From: Chaenocephalus aceratus
Lineage: Eukaryota; Chordata; Actinopteri; Perciformes; Channichthyidae
Direction: 5' to 3'
NCBI GenBank assembly: GCA_023974075.1
Contig: JAMFTG010000488.1
Coordinates: 372,001 to 436,000 of the forward strand
DNA: 64,000 bases
The notes below the pieces were generated by a model. The model had not been told where the DNA came from. It searched no databases and was given only the letters and a program-made list of their open reading frames with translations. Below, piece after piece: positions 11,991 through 21,956 of the stretch (positions are counted from its first letter, which is position 1; the number at the start of each line of letters is the position of its first letter). A program made the position numbers and the translations under genes.

Positions 11991-13408
11991 CGGCACCTCA
12001 ACAAGGCTCGCCCCCCCCACTGACACTTTACCTCAGCCACAACGCAGACTCTGCATGGAGATCACAGGATGGTAAATAATGCAATGTTTGAATATTGCTT
12101 ACTGCCCATATTTTATATTCTATAATTTATTGCATTCTATTTCTTAATATAGTTCGCTATCTGTGTAGTTTTTACATTTGTTTATTTGTATGTACGACAC
12201 CTCCTCATACGTGTGAACATACCTGGCAATAAACCCGTTTCTGATTCTGATCTGTTTGTCCTCTAGGTTGCACTGCCACGTCTACAGTAGCACAGAATGG
12301 ACAGAGGAAACATGATTGGGCCTCAAGTTTTTTGCAGCCAATATACATTATCCTACAAAATTGGGATAGGAGGGTGAGTGAACAAGTTATCCATTGGTTG
12401 GAACCTACAGTACATCCCCATTGTTAGACGTACTAAATCCTGCACACTGCTCCTTCAAATTGACAATGTGAGCATATGTCGCCATTTTGCCATTTCTGTT
12501 ATTTTCAGTTGAGAATGTTTCAAAGTAATCTTAAAAAATTCAACTTACTTTTTGTTTCTACTGTTTATAAGTATGATGTTTAAATATGAAATGCTGTATT
12601 CATTAGTTGTACTATAATTCTACAAATATTTTTACTGTAGAGTAATTGTTTCCTACAGAACATTTTGTCATGTCATTTTGTTGAACCTGTTTGATTGGAA
12701 AATGTTAGAAAATAGCTGTAAAATAACAGTATTCCAGCTCTTTAGGTTTCTGTATTTATTTTAGTGTTTGATCATACAAATCTAATACAAGAAAATGTAA
12801 AAAACTGTTTCTCATCAGAACTTTATTTAAGGTATTTTAATGTAACATTTTAAGACAATAGATTTTGAAAAGAGAGGAAAGTTTCCTCTAAAATCTTTAA
12901 GGACAATTTCTGTATACTAATTGCTTTTGCACTTTATTTCAGTTAAAGTATTTTTACTTTAATTTTATGGTTTTTGTTTGGCAGCCTGCTGCCAGTCATT
13001 TGACCGTTTTTTACGGGTTTTTTGCCTGTAGAAGTTTTAGTGCTGTACTTTTATTAAACGTTATTGACTGTAAAAAGAGCAGATACATCTGTAAAACCTG
13101 TAAAATCTTTAAGGGCAATTCCCGTAAATTAATGTTATAAATTCTGCAGAACAATTTTATAGAAAACAATAGCAATTTTCTATAGGATTCTATAGATTAT
13201 TTTGCAGAATCTATAGTAAAATCCATAGAATATTTGCCAATATTCTGCAGTATATTCTACAGAAATTCTATAGAAACATCAATAGATTCTATAGAATATA
13301 GGTCACAAATTCTATGGTGTTCTATAGAAAGCATCCATGGGGTTTCCTATAGGATTCTATTTTCTACAAAAAAAACATCTACAGTGTATATTTTCTATAC
13401 AATAGTAT

Positions 13409-13757
13409 TCTATAGATTATTTCCCAGAATCTATAGTAAAACACGTAGGCAATTTCTATAGTATATCCGCAAAAATCCTGTAGTATTCTACAGAAATGTT
13501 CTATAGAATTTGTCCATAGATTTTTCTATAGATTATTTCCCAGAATCTATAGTAAAACACGTAGGCAATTTCTATAGTATATCCGCAAACATCCTGTAGT
13601 ATTCTACAGAAATTTTCTATAGAATTTGTCCATAGATTTTTCTATAGATTATTTCCCAGAATCTATAGTAAAACACGTAGGCAATTTCTATAGTATATCC
13701 GCAAAAATCCTGTAGTATTCTACAGAAATTTTCTATAGAATTTGTCCATAGATTTTT
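13409..13757. repeat. 116-bp tandem repeat, three copies
   Basis: TATAGATTATTTCCCAGAAT recurs at 13411, 13527 and 13643, exactly 116 bp apart, with almost no differences between units. It lies in the right CTATAGAA-rich zone of the inner element. Confidence 0.9.
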
Positions 13758-14815
13758 TTATAGTATTCTATAGATTTTTTTGCTAAGGGGCTGCAATCAT
13801 GTTGCTGCAATCATGAGTGTGCCGACTTCTCCTACAATGTCCCACTGTCTGGCTGCCTGCATAAAGTCAAGTGCTCAGCGCAGTTGTGTGGATAGAGCGC
13901 TCCTCTGTTTTCATTTAAACAGCTCCTTATATCCGTTAGCGCAGCTAGCTAGCACCCGATGCTAACAACAACAATGCACGTAAGGTCTCTCCCTCGCTCG
14001 CTCGGGCCACACATACACACACCCTCCCGGTCCTCCCGATGGCTAGTCGGTGCCTGCCGGTGAGCGTGGAAGTGTGGTCTGCCACAAGCAGGCGGCAGGA
14101 GCCGGGCTGTCAGCAGCATCAGCTTGTAGATGGTATTTTAAACTCGATGCGCTCTGAAACTACGGGGCGGCCGAGGAAAACAAATACACATCGCGTTAAA
14201 ATAATTAGTGGCGTTAATTTTTTTTGCGTTAACGCGTTATTAACGCTATTATTAATTACTAGCTAGCCGCTAGCTGCTAACTGCCGCGTCGTTAATATCA
14301 AATCCATCATAATAAAAAATCATTACCATGCTGTCATGAACGTGCGGTGCTGTTACGTGTACGCAAATTGACGTGCTTGATGTGAACGAGCATTTTGGTT
14401 ACAGTTGTGCATGCGCTATGAGCGCACATACGGGTACTTCTCAGGCATGCCGGGTAATCTGTGACGTTTCACTCTCTCAAAAGTTGGGCCATTTTATCAT
14501 CATGCGCCAATGAGCAACTCTCATAGGAATGAATGAGGCCCCGCCTCCCACGCTGTATCCAGTTCTTATTATACATCCATGGTTTGCGGTGGCTGCCGTT
14601 TGTTGTATGCATAGCATGACAAGTAGCATACATACTAAATGCTTATTGCTGGTTGTAGACCCTTGCAGGGATCCTGTCTGCTGCCGCTGCTGAACGAAGC
14701 TCTCCTGCTGAGTGTCTTAACTTTGCCTGATCAGTAGGTACGCTTTTTGCTTGTCTCATCCTTCCTGAATAATATGAATGTAGTATTATTATCGTAACAT
14801 CACCTGCGCTGGAAG

Positions 14816-15283
14816 CAGTGGCGGTTCTAGACCAATTTGACTGGGGGGCCAGTTATTTTCTGAGGGGGGCACAATAAATGCAGGACGAAAAAGGGAACTA
14901 GACAGTATGAAGTAATTGCGCATAAGAAAACAATGCAATACAGTTATTGGTATTTGTTTCAGTACACTTATTTATTTCAGATAGATCTTATCGTTATTAC
15001 TGTTAGCTTCAGCTTAAGTTATAGTGCAATATTTGCACTAATACCATATTTATATAAAAATAAAGGCAATGAACAGTTACATCTCTACTTTACATAAGGG
15101 TGTCTGCACAATCTCACATTACAGCAACAAAATCCTGCGTTTTTTGGCAAACCGAGTCCAAGGAAATATACATTTAAAAAAAACAAAAAAAAAACTTTTC
15201 ATTGTTAGGGGGGCCACAGGGGGGTCAGAGGTCAGTGTTAGGGGGGGCAGGGGGGCCCCCTGCCCCCCCTAGAACCGCCCCTG
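14816..15283. mobile_element. hAT-type non-autonomous element
   Basis: Ends CAGTGGCGGTTCTAG... and ...CTAGAACCGCCCCTG are inverted. It is flanked by GCTGGAAG (14808-14815) and ACTGGAAG (15284-15291), an 8-bp target duplication with one mismatch. Eight-base duplications and CAG/CTG ends are hAT features. No transposase. Confidence 0.8.
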
Positions 15284-16109
15284 ACTGGAAGCCTAATACA
15301 GAAAGACGGCTGTTTTGCCTCAACGTCTGTGCTTCAGCGCTATACTGCTGCCTGGCGGGTGTTGCTCTTGGCCTGTATTGTCTGTGTGAAGCTGACCAGT
15401 TGAGCGGCCCAGACCAAGCAAGGAGGCAGAGGCAGAACGTCCAAAAATATAACCCGATGTGGGCATTTATTAAAAACATGGGCACAAAGTTCACAGCCTC
15501 AATCCTGCTGTTCTCCTTGTCCACATCCTGCAGCCACAAGGATCTCACACACACACCCCTCTCAACAGACAGGGCAACAGAGCCTAAAAACCCACACGCC
15601 AATCATCACAACAAGACACAGGTGAGGGGGGAGGAGACAACACAGGACACCAGGTGCACACAATTATCAGCCACAGACAACATATACTGTGCAATCACGC
15701 TAATAAAGTGCCATATTACCCGGCCTGAAGCCGTCAGTCCATAGTGACGAAGTTACCTTCGTCACAGTCTGTATTGCCTCTTTGTGTCACTGTGCATTAC
15801 ACTACATGACCACATTTTAAACATTGTTATAGTGGACTGTTCGATTAATTTCTGTTTATGATTAGTTATTTCATTGACCCTATTGAGTTAAGCTTGTTTT
15901 GTTTATTTAATTCAATATTAAGTCGATTGTTGGGTTAATTTCCGTTTCTTTCTGTTGTCTCTTTGTATTTTCTCCAATAAATTTAATTGCATCTTGTTAT
16001 ATGCCTGCGTATTTTTTCTCTATGCTTGTATGGAATGTTTAATAAAGTGTCAAAGTGTTTAGAAAAGCTAAATATAATGTGGATACAAAAATATGTGGAT
16101 GTACATTAC
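15284..16109. other. Intergenic DNA, no gene recognised
   Basis: Contains a 180-codon open frame starting inside the neighbouring hAT element and a short CA tract near 15547. Composition and protein are unlike any family recognised here, so it is left uncalled. Confidence 0.4.
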
Positions 16110-16180
16110 CTAGCATAGAGAGAAGGACGACAACAAATCAACTCGCTGTTAAACTCATAGCTGCTCCTCTCGTCTCCGTG
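16110..16180 (-). pseudogene. Dead signal-peptide exon of a lost Siglec-like paralogue
   Basis: Clearly related to the signal exons at 3804 and 50771. The first ATG has become ACG, six bases of the Ala run are missing, and the remaining frame from 16158 hits TGA at 16138-16140. The donor is still GT (CTAG|GTAATG). A purine-rich AGAGGAAGGAAGTGG upstream (16327-16345, minus strand) resembles the ETS-site region of the live paralogues. No Ig exon accompanies it. Confidence 0.75.
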
Positions 16181-16541
16181 CGGCTTCAGTGACAATAAAA
16201 TAAATAAGAAGATTGATGTACACAAGTAAAACCTTCTACATTCAAAGAAAGGGAGTTCTCACGAACCTTAACGCCCCTCTGTGGGCTAGAAGGTAGAAAG
16301 GAGACAGAAAGCAGGGGGTTTAAAACACCACTTCCTTCCTCTTCCCATTATTGCTTTACATGGTTTGTTGTTCTGCAGAGAGAGACCAGTTTGTGGTAAA
16401 CAGAGCACCTCTCCTCACTGACAAGAGAAGACACATCCTAATGTCTTCCTTTATTATAAAAGCAGCCAAAATTCAAGATCTAAAACCATGTTCAGTGAAT
16501 AAATTATTAGCAAAATAGACAAATGTAACAAGTTGTGATGG
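16181..16541. other. Decayed promoter flank of the dead leader exon
   Basis: No exon seen. The segment around 16250-16345 is a weak match to the leader/promoter regions of genes I and II. Confidence 0.4.
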
Positions 16542-17828
16542 TGTTGAGAACTTCATAGTATGAAGTAAATACTTAAAACGACAGTTAATTATAAATCATA
16601 TATGATCAATCATATTCTTGTATGAACCCATAATGAGAATGCTTCTTGATGGTTTTTGAATATGTATGTATGCTTACAATTTTAGTTGGTGCTGTTTGAT
16701 AACTTTGCGTTTTAAAAACAGGGTGTTGACAGCTTCATAGTATGTTGAATACTTAAAACGAAAGTTAGTTATAATTAAATATAATCAATTATATTCTTGT
16801 ATAACCCACAATGAAAATGCTTCATATTATATGCTTTTCTATATTTACAGTATAAACCAAGTGGTTTGTTAAATTGAGTGTAAGACTTATAATGATTTAT
16901 GGGTGTCACTGATAAGAGAGTAGGCAGTTTCTTCCCTCTCCTCTCACAGCAGGGAGGGGGGCTCCGGACTTAAGGAGAAACAGATTGAGGCCTCAAAAAG
17001 GTGGTTATGTCATAGTCATAGAATATGTCTAGTCATGTTTTGTTTTACACAAACTTGGGAAGGTGTGTCTTATGCCAGAGCCAATAGAATATGTTGGTTG
17101 GGTATAGAGGAGGTGTTTGTGGGTTTTCTATCCGGTTTTTTGAGCATAAAAATACTGGCTTTTTTGGATTTCGTCGGGGAGAGGGGGGGAAACCCCTGGT
17201 ATGCTCTCTCCCGGTAAGCTCTGTCCTTCGGAGCTGGGTTAATAGCTCTCGGTAAGGTTCTCTCAAACTTGGTAAATATCTCTTGATTTTCTTCATTGAA
17301 AGCTGAGTGAATGTCTTGGTTGAAATGCTGAGTGAATTTATTGAATGAATATGAATTAAGGTTTTAGATAAAAAATATATAACCCCATTTTTATATGTTT
17401 TGTATGATTATAATGTGTTAAAAGGTAAAGACTCTGTATTAGTTTGGACCTATTTTTCTTCAAATAAACTGATCCCACCTTTTGGACTGGGACAACTTAA
17501 AGGACATCTGTGCTCTCCTCTCCTGCTTCAAAGGTAAGATTGCACTCTGCCACACACACATGTTTAGGTAGGAACACACTCCATTTACTGATACCAAAAT
17601 CCTTCGGGATCGCTTAAACAGATTAAAAAGAGTTGTCTGAATTAAAACAGCAGTTAATTGAACCTGGTTCTTCGGGGAGTTAATAGAGGTGAGATCTTGC
17701 TGACGTTTGGTGGATCTGAGCCAAGCAGTAAACTTACATAGACTCAGTAACTTCGGTCGGGTCAATTAGTGAGGTCAGAGTAATTTACCGGAATAAATTA
17801 ATCGGGGCCTCACCTCATACTCTTAACA
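16542..17828 (+). repeat. 5' LTR of the endogenous retrovirus
   Basis: TG...CA termini, 1287 bp. CATAAAAATA at about 17143 could be a TATA-type element and AATAAA at about 17462 a polyadenylation signal. The first ~110 bp are repeated in diverged form from 16724. Short ORFs inside are identical or nearly so in the 3' LTR and are not genes. Confidence 0.9.
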
Positions 17829-17846
17829 TGGCGCCCAACGTGGGGC
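17829..17846 (+). other. Primer-binding site, tRNA-Lys1,2 type
   Basis: TGGCGCCCAACGTGGGGC lies directly after the LTR and matches the 3' end complement of tRNA-Lys1,2. Confidence 0.88.
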
Positions 17847-18516
17847 TCTGTGAAAAATAATATTTTTACAGAGTCAAAATACAAGAACCAAAACGACCTA
17901 GTGAAAAAAGGTCGATGAGTACAAATCAGCGAAATACAGGCTGAAAGTCTTGTTAAAATACCTGCCCGAATCCTAGAATATATATTTTAACTTAAAGTGT
18001 AGTAATTTAAGTGATACTATTGCACCGGACTGAGGGTTATATTATATCGGATATTGCTGTCTGTTAAAGAAGCTAAAGTAGGTTATTTTTCCCCTAGCCA
18101 AATTGAGAAGCCCCTGTGGTCCCTTTAATCACAGGTTTGGTGGCTAGTGAAGTCAGCCGTAGGAGCACTGCTCAGTATCTGTCCAAATTGCTTTGAAACT
18201 TATAGGTAGGACTTGTCAAAGAGCTGCGGTTTGAACTTTTGCGTTAAAACATAACGTGGGGAAGAGTTAATGGGAGATTTAATAAAGATAACATAGGTCT
18301 AAAAGGTACCTATGCTGTTGAAATAGCTCGAAGCTCGATACATAACACTCTTAACTGAGGTGTCCGCATGCACTAGCTGAATCCAGAAGAGAACCTAGAA
18401 CCAAGTGACGGTATAGTCGGACTGATCCTCCGGTGTGAGTAAAAGCCTAGAAACTTGCATGTGTATAAAAGAGTGAACGAAAACCCTTGAATAAAATAAA
18501 AAATAAAATAAAAAGA

Positions 18517-18651
18517 ATGGCTGATGAGGTTAGAACGCAATTTAATGACTCAGAGCCAATCCACACAGGGAGGGATACACAGAAGCAACATCCGGAGCTT
18601 CTGCTCGCCCTGGTCAGCTTAGCCCAGACCCACGGGCGTACCGCGACCTAA
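18517..18651 (+). pseudogene. 44-codon ORF at the gag position
   Basis: First sizeable ATG after the leader: MADEVRTQFNDS, ending at TAA 18649-18651. Its position suggests the start of gag, but no gag motif can be seen. Confidence 0.35.
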
Positions 18652-18835
18652 ATACTTTCCTGTCAGACTACCGTTTGGACAGAGAGCCACAAGCAGGTGG
18701 TATAATGTCTGAGACCCTACCTCCAGCCTACAGGGATAAAATCTAGAAAATGTCATTTATGAGTATCTACTAATCCTAGAAGAAAACACAGTGTTAGACA
18801 TGATATTCAGGGGAAAGGAATGTTGGAAATAATAA

Positions 18836-19018
18836 ATGTCAATTATTGAAAATCTTAAACTAGATCAACAAACCATGTTAGTGAACCCTGCTAATAGGAA
18901 GCTAAAACATGCAGGAGGAATAGCAGCAGCTCAGGCAAAGAGAATAGGTCCTAGCATGAAAGCTGATAATATGATCAGGACTATTAAACTGTCAGAAGGC
19001 AAGGTGGTGATCAGATGA
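18836..19018 (+). pseudogene. Macrodomain-like fragment in the retrovirus
   Basis: A 60-codon ORF. Residues about 14-35 read MLVNPANRKLKHAGGIAAA, then AKRIGPSM. This matches the ADP-ribose-binding N-terminal half of macrodomains: VN-x-AN followed by the Gly-rich loop, then the GP helix as in PARP9/PARP14 macrodomains. The final SEGKVVIR fits the next conserved strand, then TGA truncates it. It lies between the gag position and the RNase H remnant. Either host capture or an accessory viral domain is possible. Family match is by eye. Confidence 0.6.
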
Positions 19019-19589
19019 CCCACAAATACTGGTTGTTTTGCATGTACTTTGAAGAGAAAACCTAAGTGGGAACTATCAGCAGATATCAAACCCCAAAAAT
19101 ATCTTCAAAACTAATATGAGGAAGTTTTTTTGTGAAGCTAAAGCTCAAATACTTTACCAAAATCAACTAAACTATTCTGCTCAATGAAGGAGCTTGCACT
19201 TTTGGAAAAAAAAAAATCTCCCCCTTTCTCTGCTCCCGAGGTGCTGCAGAAAAACCCAGCACACGGGGTCAGATACAGGCGTGACCTCTAGAGGGGAAGA
19301 AAATCTGAGCAGACCACGGAGCGACCCATTAAAAGTTTTATGGCCTCAGCACAGAAAGGAAGATGGAGATAAGAAACTCTCCCAACAGCAGGCTACCCAC
19401 CCCCACCCAGCACAAGGGGAATAGTGTTCCTCTCACCAAAGAACAAATCACCTCTTAACCAAGTCAGATCTAAAATAGACATAGCTCCAGTTGTTAAGAA
19501 AAGAGGGAGATTCAAAAAATTATCTTAACACCAGAACAAAAATATCAATATCAAAAAACTGAGAGAATAAGAATGGAAAATGGCAGAGG

Positions 19590-20007
19590 ATGATGTCAGA
19601 TCCAGATGTGGAGTTTAGGACCACAGGTAGTAAGCCAAACAGGGAAACATTGAAACCCTTAAAGAAAACCGCTGCTCCAAAGGTAACACTGTTTACAGAG
19701 GGGAGTTTGCGAAAAGGTGACCAAGCAGCCACGTGGGCCTTTATAATGAAAACTAATTCAGGTGAAGTACTTTGCAAGCAAAAGGGTGCAATACCAGGTA
19801 CAGCACAAACTGCTGAGGCAAAGGCCATTTGTTGAGGGACTTCTTTTTGCTAAACAACGTAAAATAACACACATCCGTATTGTTACTGATTATTGTTACA
19901 AAGCGAGTAAAGAAGAGCTTAATAACTGGGAACAAAGGCAGTTTACCAATGTGAAAGGTGAAGCACTTACACATGCCCTTCAAGTGAGGGTCTTATTACA
20001 GAGTTAA
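19590..20007 (+). pseudogene. Retroviral RNase H remnant (frameshifted)
   Basis: The first frame holds FTEGS and AEAKAI. After a frame change near 19830 a second frame holds EGLLFAKQRK and VTDYCYK. These correspond to the first, second and third acidic motifs of RNase H. The first is Glu rather than Asp. Inactive as it stands. Confidence 0.72.
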
Positions 20008-20160
20008 AGGCAGGCATGTACCTAGAGTGGAATCATGTCCGTAGCCATACAGATAAGATCAAATTAGACTATCAGGGTAATAGAGAAGTTTTACCTTGCT
20101 TAAAGCCGGGGAAGAGTTAACCACCTGACTTCCATATTCCCTAGAATATGGAAAAAGGGT

Positions 20161-20280
20161 AGAAGCATTCACGTACCCCCTGAAGAAGCTCCTCAGGTTG
20201 TGCGTGAACTACACAGCAGTTTAGGCCATGTAGGGCCTATTTCGGATGAGAAAATATTGTCTCCACAAAAAAATAAATAA
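20161..20280 (+). pseudogene. Integrase N-terminal zinc-finger remnant
   Basis: The frame reads VPPEEAPQVVRELH, then SLGHVG: the H-x4-H half of the HHCC integrase finger preceded by the usual 'VP' linker. The Cys pair and catalytic core are gone, ending at TAA 20278-20280. Confidence 0.65.
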
Positions 20281-20642
20281 AATAAAAATTAAAAAATCCT
20301 CATACCGAAACTGCGAATGCATCTACAACACACACTGTTGATGCTATCAGTCTCACATCACATGACATGTTTTGCACACACCCGTGGCAGTTAATGTGCT
20401 TTCTTCCACAGGAGAGGATGGCTTTTTGTGGGATCTTCCCGCAAGAATTTAGAATTTGTCTTGGTAAATTCAGTGCCAAGGGATATTTTATAGAGCAAAA
20501 GAGGGAATTTAAGTCTGAGTAACAAGTAATAGCTCAAAATGCAAAGGATTTAGCAGTAGAACTGTTAGAATCTTTAGTATTATGCAAAGAAAGATGGCAA
20601 GAGGAAACTCTGTCTATTAGCATATGGATCATTGGAGCTTGA

Positions 20643-20795
20643 ATGGAGAATACCTCAGTATCAAAGAGGAAATGGGAAATAACCTTTGTATTATTTTTCT
20701 CATTGTTTTTTAATTTTACACTATTAGTTTTCTTTTCAGTTATTTTAATTGTTATATGCCTACAACAGTATTCATTTAAATTAGATTTTTTTTGA
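20643..20795 (+). pseudogene. Short membrane-segment ORF, possible Env C-terminal remnant
   Basis: A 50-codon ORF with a basic patch (SKRKW) before about 28 mostly hydrophobic residues including FSVILIVICL. Position late in the provirus suggests the membrane anchor of Env. No other Env feature was seen. Confidence 0.4.
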
Positions 20796-21946
20796 GCACA
20801 TCTTCCTCCTTCTTTTTTGTTGGTTTTCACACAGCATGAAGGTGCAGGGCTGTCAGGTCGTTAAACTGATAAGAGTAAGTTATGGCCCAGTGCTTGAGAA
20901 AACCCTTGGGGAAGTTTTTTAAACTGAAAACAACTTTTTATGAATCAGAGAAATGATTTAAACTTGATCTTAGCAATATTGTTGAGATTAATACCTCAGC
21001 AATCTACCAAGAGGATTTGAACCTCCCTAGCGGGACAACTTCAGTCACAGTGCCTCAAGTGAAGCCAAGTCCTGGACCCAGGAAACCTGTGCAGCATGAA
21101 GCCAGCAGCTGAGTCACCTGTACCCCTGCCAGTGGAGGATGATGTTTCTTCCAGCTCTGAGGGACAGGCTGCATCTCTACCCGCTGAGCCACTCCAATCG
21201 CAGTGGATTTCCCAAAAAGGGACGACTACCTGATAACTGCATGGTAAGACATCAGACGCCAGGTAGCAGCAGCCCTACCTACCCCTGACACTGGTCCACT
21301 TCACTATGTGGGTCCACGTCAGCCACTGCAAGGTCGTAGTCACAGGCCAGGAGAGACGGTAGAAACAGACGACAACAAGTGACGTGCCAAGTCACCACCA
21401 GCACCACACTCACACTGCACACACAGGATGCCATGAGCGAGGGCCAGCTAAGCTGTTTCATATGCTTCTGGTTCCTCGTTTGTGCTATCATTGTGTGGGG
21501 CCTCATTGACCTTGTCACAAAGTCATGAGCGATTATTGACGAGGTCTAAAAAATCCATAACAACTGTCGGCCGAGTTATCTGGCTTTCGTTTGGAGGTGT
21601 CATCCAGGGAGGAACCTCAACCCCTCCATGGTCAGGGTCAAGGATTTACATCAGATAACAACAGATACTGTAGGCCCCCCGCTCCTGCAAGTGTCAGGCC
21701 GAGTGGGGGTGCGTACAAATCTATGATCATCATGACTCTTTTTACTCGGGTGCCTGACCTGTGATGACGAGAACATTCCAGTGAGGTACTATGTTTTCGG
21801 CGTTCTCCACACCAGGTTCATCAAAAGGTCGTCCTGATTTCACATGCTGAAGAACTTTTCATGATATTGATGCTTGAAGTTTTACGTATGTAATATGTAT
21901 GTGTTTTTACGATTTTATCTGTTGCTGTTTGATAACTTTGCGTTTT
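20796..21946 (+). other. Retroviral interior without recognised protein
   Basis: Several broken frames and no recognised domain. This is where a 3' accessory region would lie. Confidence 0.4.
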
Positions 21947-21956
21947 AAAAAGAGGG
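21947..21956 (+). other. Polypurine tract of the retrovirus
   Basis: AAAAAGAGGG directly abuts the TG of the 3' LTR, as needed for plus-strand priming. Confidence 0.85.

Larger units (their letters stand above)
9670..12233 (+). other. Gene-like spliceable unit inside the transposon (possible non-coding RNA)
   Basis: Two CCAAT motifs (ATTGG at 9672, CCAAT at 9705) precede a candidate first exon ending at a strong donor, ATCTG|GTGAGT (9892). A candidate exon 10784-10880 has TTTTGACAG acceptor and CTCCAG|GTAGCA donor. A third acceptor at 11728 (CCTCCTCCAG) leads into a LINE RT scrap and a 22-bp minisatellite. AATAAA follows at 12228. No long ORF spans these exons. Transcription is inferred from signals only. 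Confidence 0.3.
8242..13790. mobile_element. Inner TIR element with CTATAGAA-rich subterminal repeats
   Basis: The left end CCCCATAGCAAAAAAATC (8242) mirrors the right end GATTTTTTTGCTAAGGGG (13790). Both subterminal zones (8255-8620 and 13140-13780) are packed with CTATAGAA-like words. No clear target duplication was found. The middle holds the gene-like unit at 9670-12233. Confidence 0.55.
6132..14582. mobile_element. 8.4-kb composite element with ~260-bp terminal inverted repeats
   Basis: The left arm 6132-6399 (starting CCATGGATGTATAATAAGAA) is repeated in reverse complement at 14325-14582 with only scattered differences. Similarity continues weakly inward. Inside, in order, are a 1.1-kb palindrome, GATTAATCGCGATTAATC-type sequence (7900-7980) with a GTTAACGCGTTAT counterpart near 14235, and an inner element 8242-13790. 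No transposase ORF was recognised, so it is either non-autonomous or a chance pair of opposite copies of a repeat. Confidence 0.6.

Noticed and set aside
11750..12079. Two overlapping ~100-codon repeat proteins
   Set aside because: A 22-bp minisatellite open in more than one frame; no upstream coding context.
15202..15744. 180-codon plus-strand ORF
   Set aside because: Starts in the G-rich end of the hAT element and crosses its border into unrelated DNA. No motif; a 125-codon ORF overlaps it on the other strand.
17035..17765. ORFs repeated in both LTRs (17035-17217, 17045-17296 and 17460-17765, with copies at 22450-23180)
   Set aside because: They are identical or nearly so because the LTRs are, overlap on opposite strands, and show no domain. 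LTR sequence, not genes.
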